Source: Pseudothauera lacus
Lineage (GTDB): Bacteria; Pseudomonadota; Gammaproteobacteria; Burkholderiales; Rhodocyclaceae
Assembly (NCBI RefSeq): GCF_003034845.1
Contig: NZ_PZKC01000010.1
Coordinates: 62,001-126,000, forward strand
Length of the DNA: 64,000 bases
Direction of reading: 5' to 3'
Shown: in pieces, positions 62,720 through 64,000 of the stretch
How positions within the stretch are numbered: the first letter of the stretch is position 1
How the letters are laid out: each line of letters begins with the position of its first letter
Translations under genes and position numbers: made by a program
Notes under the pieces: generated by a model
Told to the model about the DNA's origin: nothing
The model's database searches: none
Seen by the model: only the letters and a program-made list of their open reading frames with translations

Positions 62720-63526
62720 TCAGAGCTGGCGTTCGTCCAGCCAGCCGGCGATGAAGGCGGCTACTTTCTCCCAGTCGCGCTCGAGCATCATGCCGTGCCC
62801 CATGTCGGCGAAGATCTCCGCCTGGCGGCCGTAGACGGTGGCGGTCATCAGCACCTGGTCGGGGGGGATGAGGTGGTCGTGCTCGGCGCCGAGGATGAGC
62901 ATCGGCGGGCGGTGCATGAGCGCCGGACGCGGCAGGTTGAACAGCGTCATGTCCCAGATCGCGCGGTGCGATTCGGGCTGGCTGAGGCGGTAGTAGCGCA
63001 GCAGCGTGGCGTCGTCGATGGGCTGGTGGAAGAGGGCGTCGCGCAGGCTGTCGAGCTGAGGCTGGCCGCCGCCCATGATGCGGTTGAGGTCGGCGAGCAG
63101 GCTGGGCTTCTTGAACATCAGCCCCATCGCCGAACCCATCAGGCCCTGCGGAGGTACCGAGGACATCAGCACCACTGCGGGGACGTCGCTGCGTTCGAGG
63201 TATTTCTGCACCACCATGCCACCCATCGAATGGCCGATCAGCACCGGCGTCTCGGGCAGCGCGGCAACGACTTCGCCGAGGTCGGCGACGTAGTCGTCGA
63301 GGGAGAAGGCGTCGAGCGGCGTGCTCGCACGGCTGCCGCCGTGGCCGGAGAGCGAGAGCGCGTAGCTGGTCCAGCCGCGGGCGGCGAACCAGGGCAGGAA
63401 GTGCTCATCCCAGCACCACGCCGCAGTGTAGGCGCCGTGCACGAAGAGCAGCGGGGTGGGGCGCGCGGGCTGGCCGGCAGGGGTGTGACAGAGGACTTCG
63501 AGTTCGCCGAAGCGGGAGGTGTTCAT
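62720..63526 (-). CDS. Alpha/beta hydrolase
   Basis: A 268-residue hydrolase starting MNTSRFGELEVLCHTPAG at 63526. It has the oxyanion region LLFVHGAYTAAWCWDEHFL, the nucleophile elbow GHSMGG, the acid in LGAEHDHLIPP and His in MGHGMMLE. The substrate is unknown. The start overlaps the stop of the glutathione transferase gene by 4 nt, so both are co-translated. The frame continues to 63643 but that part overlaps the transferase. Confidence 0.9.
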   Translation of the reverse strand: MNTSRFGELEVLCHTPAGQPARPTPLLFVHGAYTAAWCWDEHFLPWFAARGWTSYALSLSGHGGSRASTPLDAFSLDDYVADLGEVVAALPETPVLIGHSMGGMVVQKYLERSDVPAVVLMSSVPPQGLMGSAMGLMFKKPSLLADLNRIMGGGQPQLDSLRDALFHQPIDDATLLRYYRLSQPESHRAIWDMTLFNLPRPALMHRPPMLILGAEHDHLIPPDQVLMTATVYGRQAEIFADMGHGMMLERDWEKVAAFIAGWLDERQL

Positions 63527-64000
63527 CGGGGGATCTCCATGCCGCGCTGGACGGCAGGGCGCGAGGCGATCTTGTCGAACCAGCGCCGCAGGTTGGGGTA
63601 GTCGGCAAGGCTGATGCCCTGCCATTCGTGCCGGGCGATCCACGGGTAAGTGGCGATGTCGGCAATCGAATAGGTGTCGCCGCCCAGCCAGCTGTGGGCG
63701 GCCAGGCGTTTGTCGAGCACGCCGTAGAGGCGTGCTGCTTCGTCAGTGTAACGCTGGATGGCGTAGGGAATGCGCTCGGCGGCGAAGCGGCGGAAGTGGT
63801 GGGCCTGGCCGAGCATGGGGCCGACGCCGCCAACCTGCAGCATCAGCCACTGCAGCACTTCGCTGCGCGCGCGCGGCTCGGCGGGCAGCAGGCGGGCGCA
63901 TTTTTCCGCCAGGTAGATGAGGATGGCGCCGGATTCGAACACCGTCAGTGCGGTGCCGCCAGGGCCGTCGGCGTCCACGATGACGGGGATCTTGTTGTTC
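63523..64000 (-). CDS. Glutathione S-transferase (YfcG/YghU-like, partial)
   Basis: The visible 158 residues cover the C-terminal part of an Nu-class-like GST. They include the end of the thioredoxin fold (NNKIPVIVD, ALTVFESGAILIYLAEK, the glutathione-binding ESGAIL motif) and the helical C-terminal domain (DTYSIADIATYPWIARHEWQG, PNLRRWFDKIASRPAV). The N-terminus lies beyond the window end. It is followed immediately by the alpha/beta hydrolase. Confidence 0.92.
   Translation of the reverse strand, partial: NNKIPVIVDADGPGGTALTVFESGAILIYLAEKCARLLPAEPRARSEVLQWLMLQVGGVGPMLGQAHHFRRFAAERIPYAIQRYTDEAARLYGVLDKRLAAHSWLGGDTYSIADIATYPWIARHEWQGISLADYPNLRRWFDKIASRPAVQRGMEIPR

Overview
The window is a high-GC bacterial chromosome segment, most likely from a betaproteobacterium of the Rhodocyclales (Azoarcus/Thauera-like). 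I infer this from gene content and order only: gatCAB next to mreBCD-mrdA-rodA-rlpA, then dacC-dat-ybeD-lipB-lipA, NnrU, TtcA and MidA-type proteins. No database search was possible. The genome's codon bias produces many long antisense open frames, which are left out.

Layout. 1-21 kb is core chromosome: a partial class II glutamine amidotransferase, a YeeE/YedE sulfur-compound transporter with a palindrome over its promoter, and the gatC-gatA-(lipoprotein)-gatB amidotransferase operon. Divergent from that is the rod-shape and cell-wall cluster (mreB, mreC, mreD, PBP2, rodA, rlpA, dacC), followed by D-amino-acid aminotransferase and the lipoate genes ybeD-lipB-lipA. DinB, TlpA, DUF4197, Rep helicase and a cytochrome c5-like lipoprotein complete the stretch.

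21.2-41.4 kb is a 20.1-kb integrative island inserted in the 3' end of tRNA-Arg(CCG). A 48-bp direct repeat (21254-21301 and 41376-41423) marks its ends, and a 20-bp arm-like repeat lies just inside each end. Its right part is a satellite-like replication/integration operon: tyrosine integrase, AlpA-like regulator, and a PriCT-2/Toprim/DUF927 primase-helicase. Its left part is a type I restriction-modification locus (hsdM-hsdS-[four genes]-hsdR) carrying DUF2971, DUF3800, a membrane protein and an unrecognised protein between hsdS and hsdR. The middle holds an XRE repressor divergent from a probable nuclease (winged helix plus PD-(D/E)XK), a NUDIX protein and a small partner.

41.4-48.4 kb is a second accessory block just outside the island. 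Its centrepiece is a 1287-residue polypeptide that joins a SAM methyltransferase, a phospholipase-D-type nuclease, an SF2 helicase, a LexA/S24-like domain and DUF3427. Next to it are a ccdAB toxin-antitoxin pair, copies of a 114-138 bp palindromic repeat, a carboxylesterase, a decayed parD and two inverted repeats. This block plus the island forms a defence-rich tRNA hotspot.

48.4-64 kb returns to core functions: gpmI, a TehB-like methyltransferase, NnrU, a BvgS-like kinase, an M48 protease and a response regulator. Then come a TetR-acuI pair sharing an operator, an AhpD-like protein, a DUF1127 microprotein, an FHA protein, ttcA, pteridine reductase and MidA, then two small proteins, an alpha/beta hydrolase and a partial glutathione transferase.
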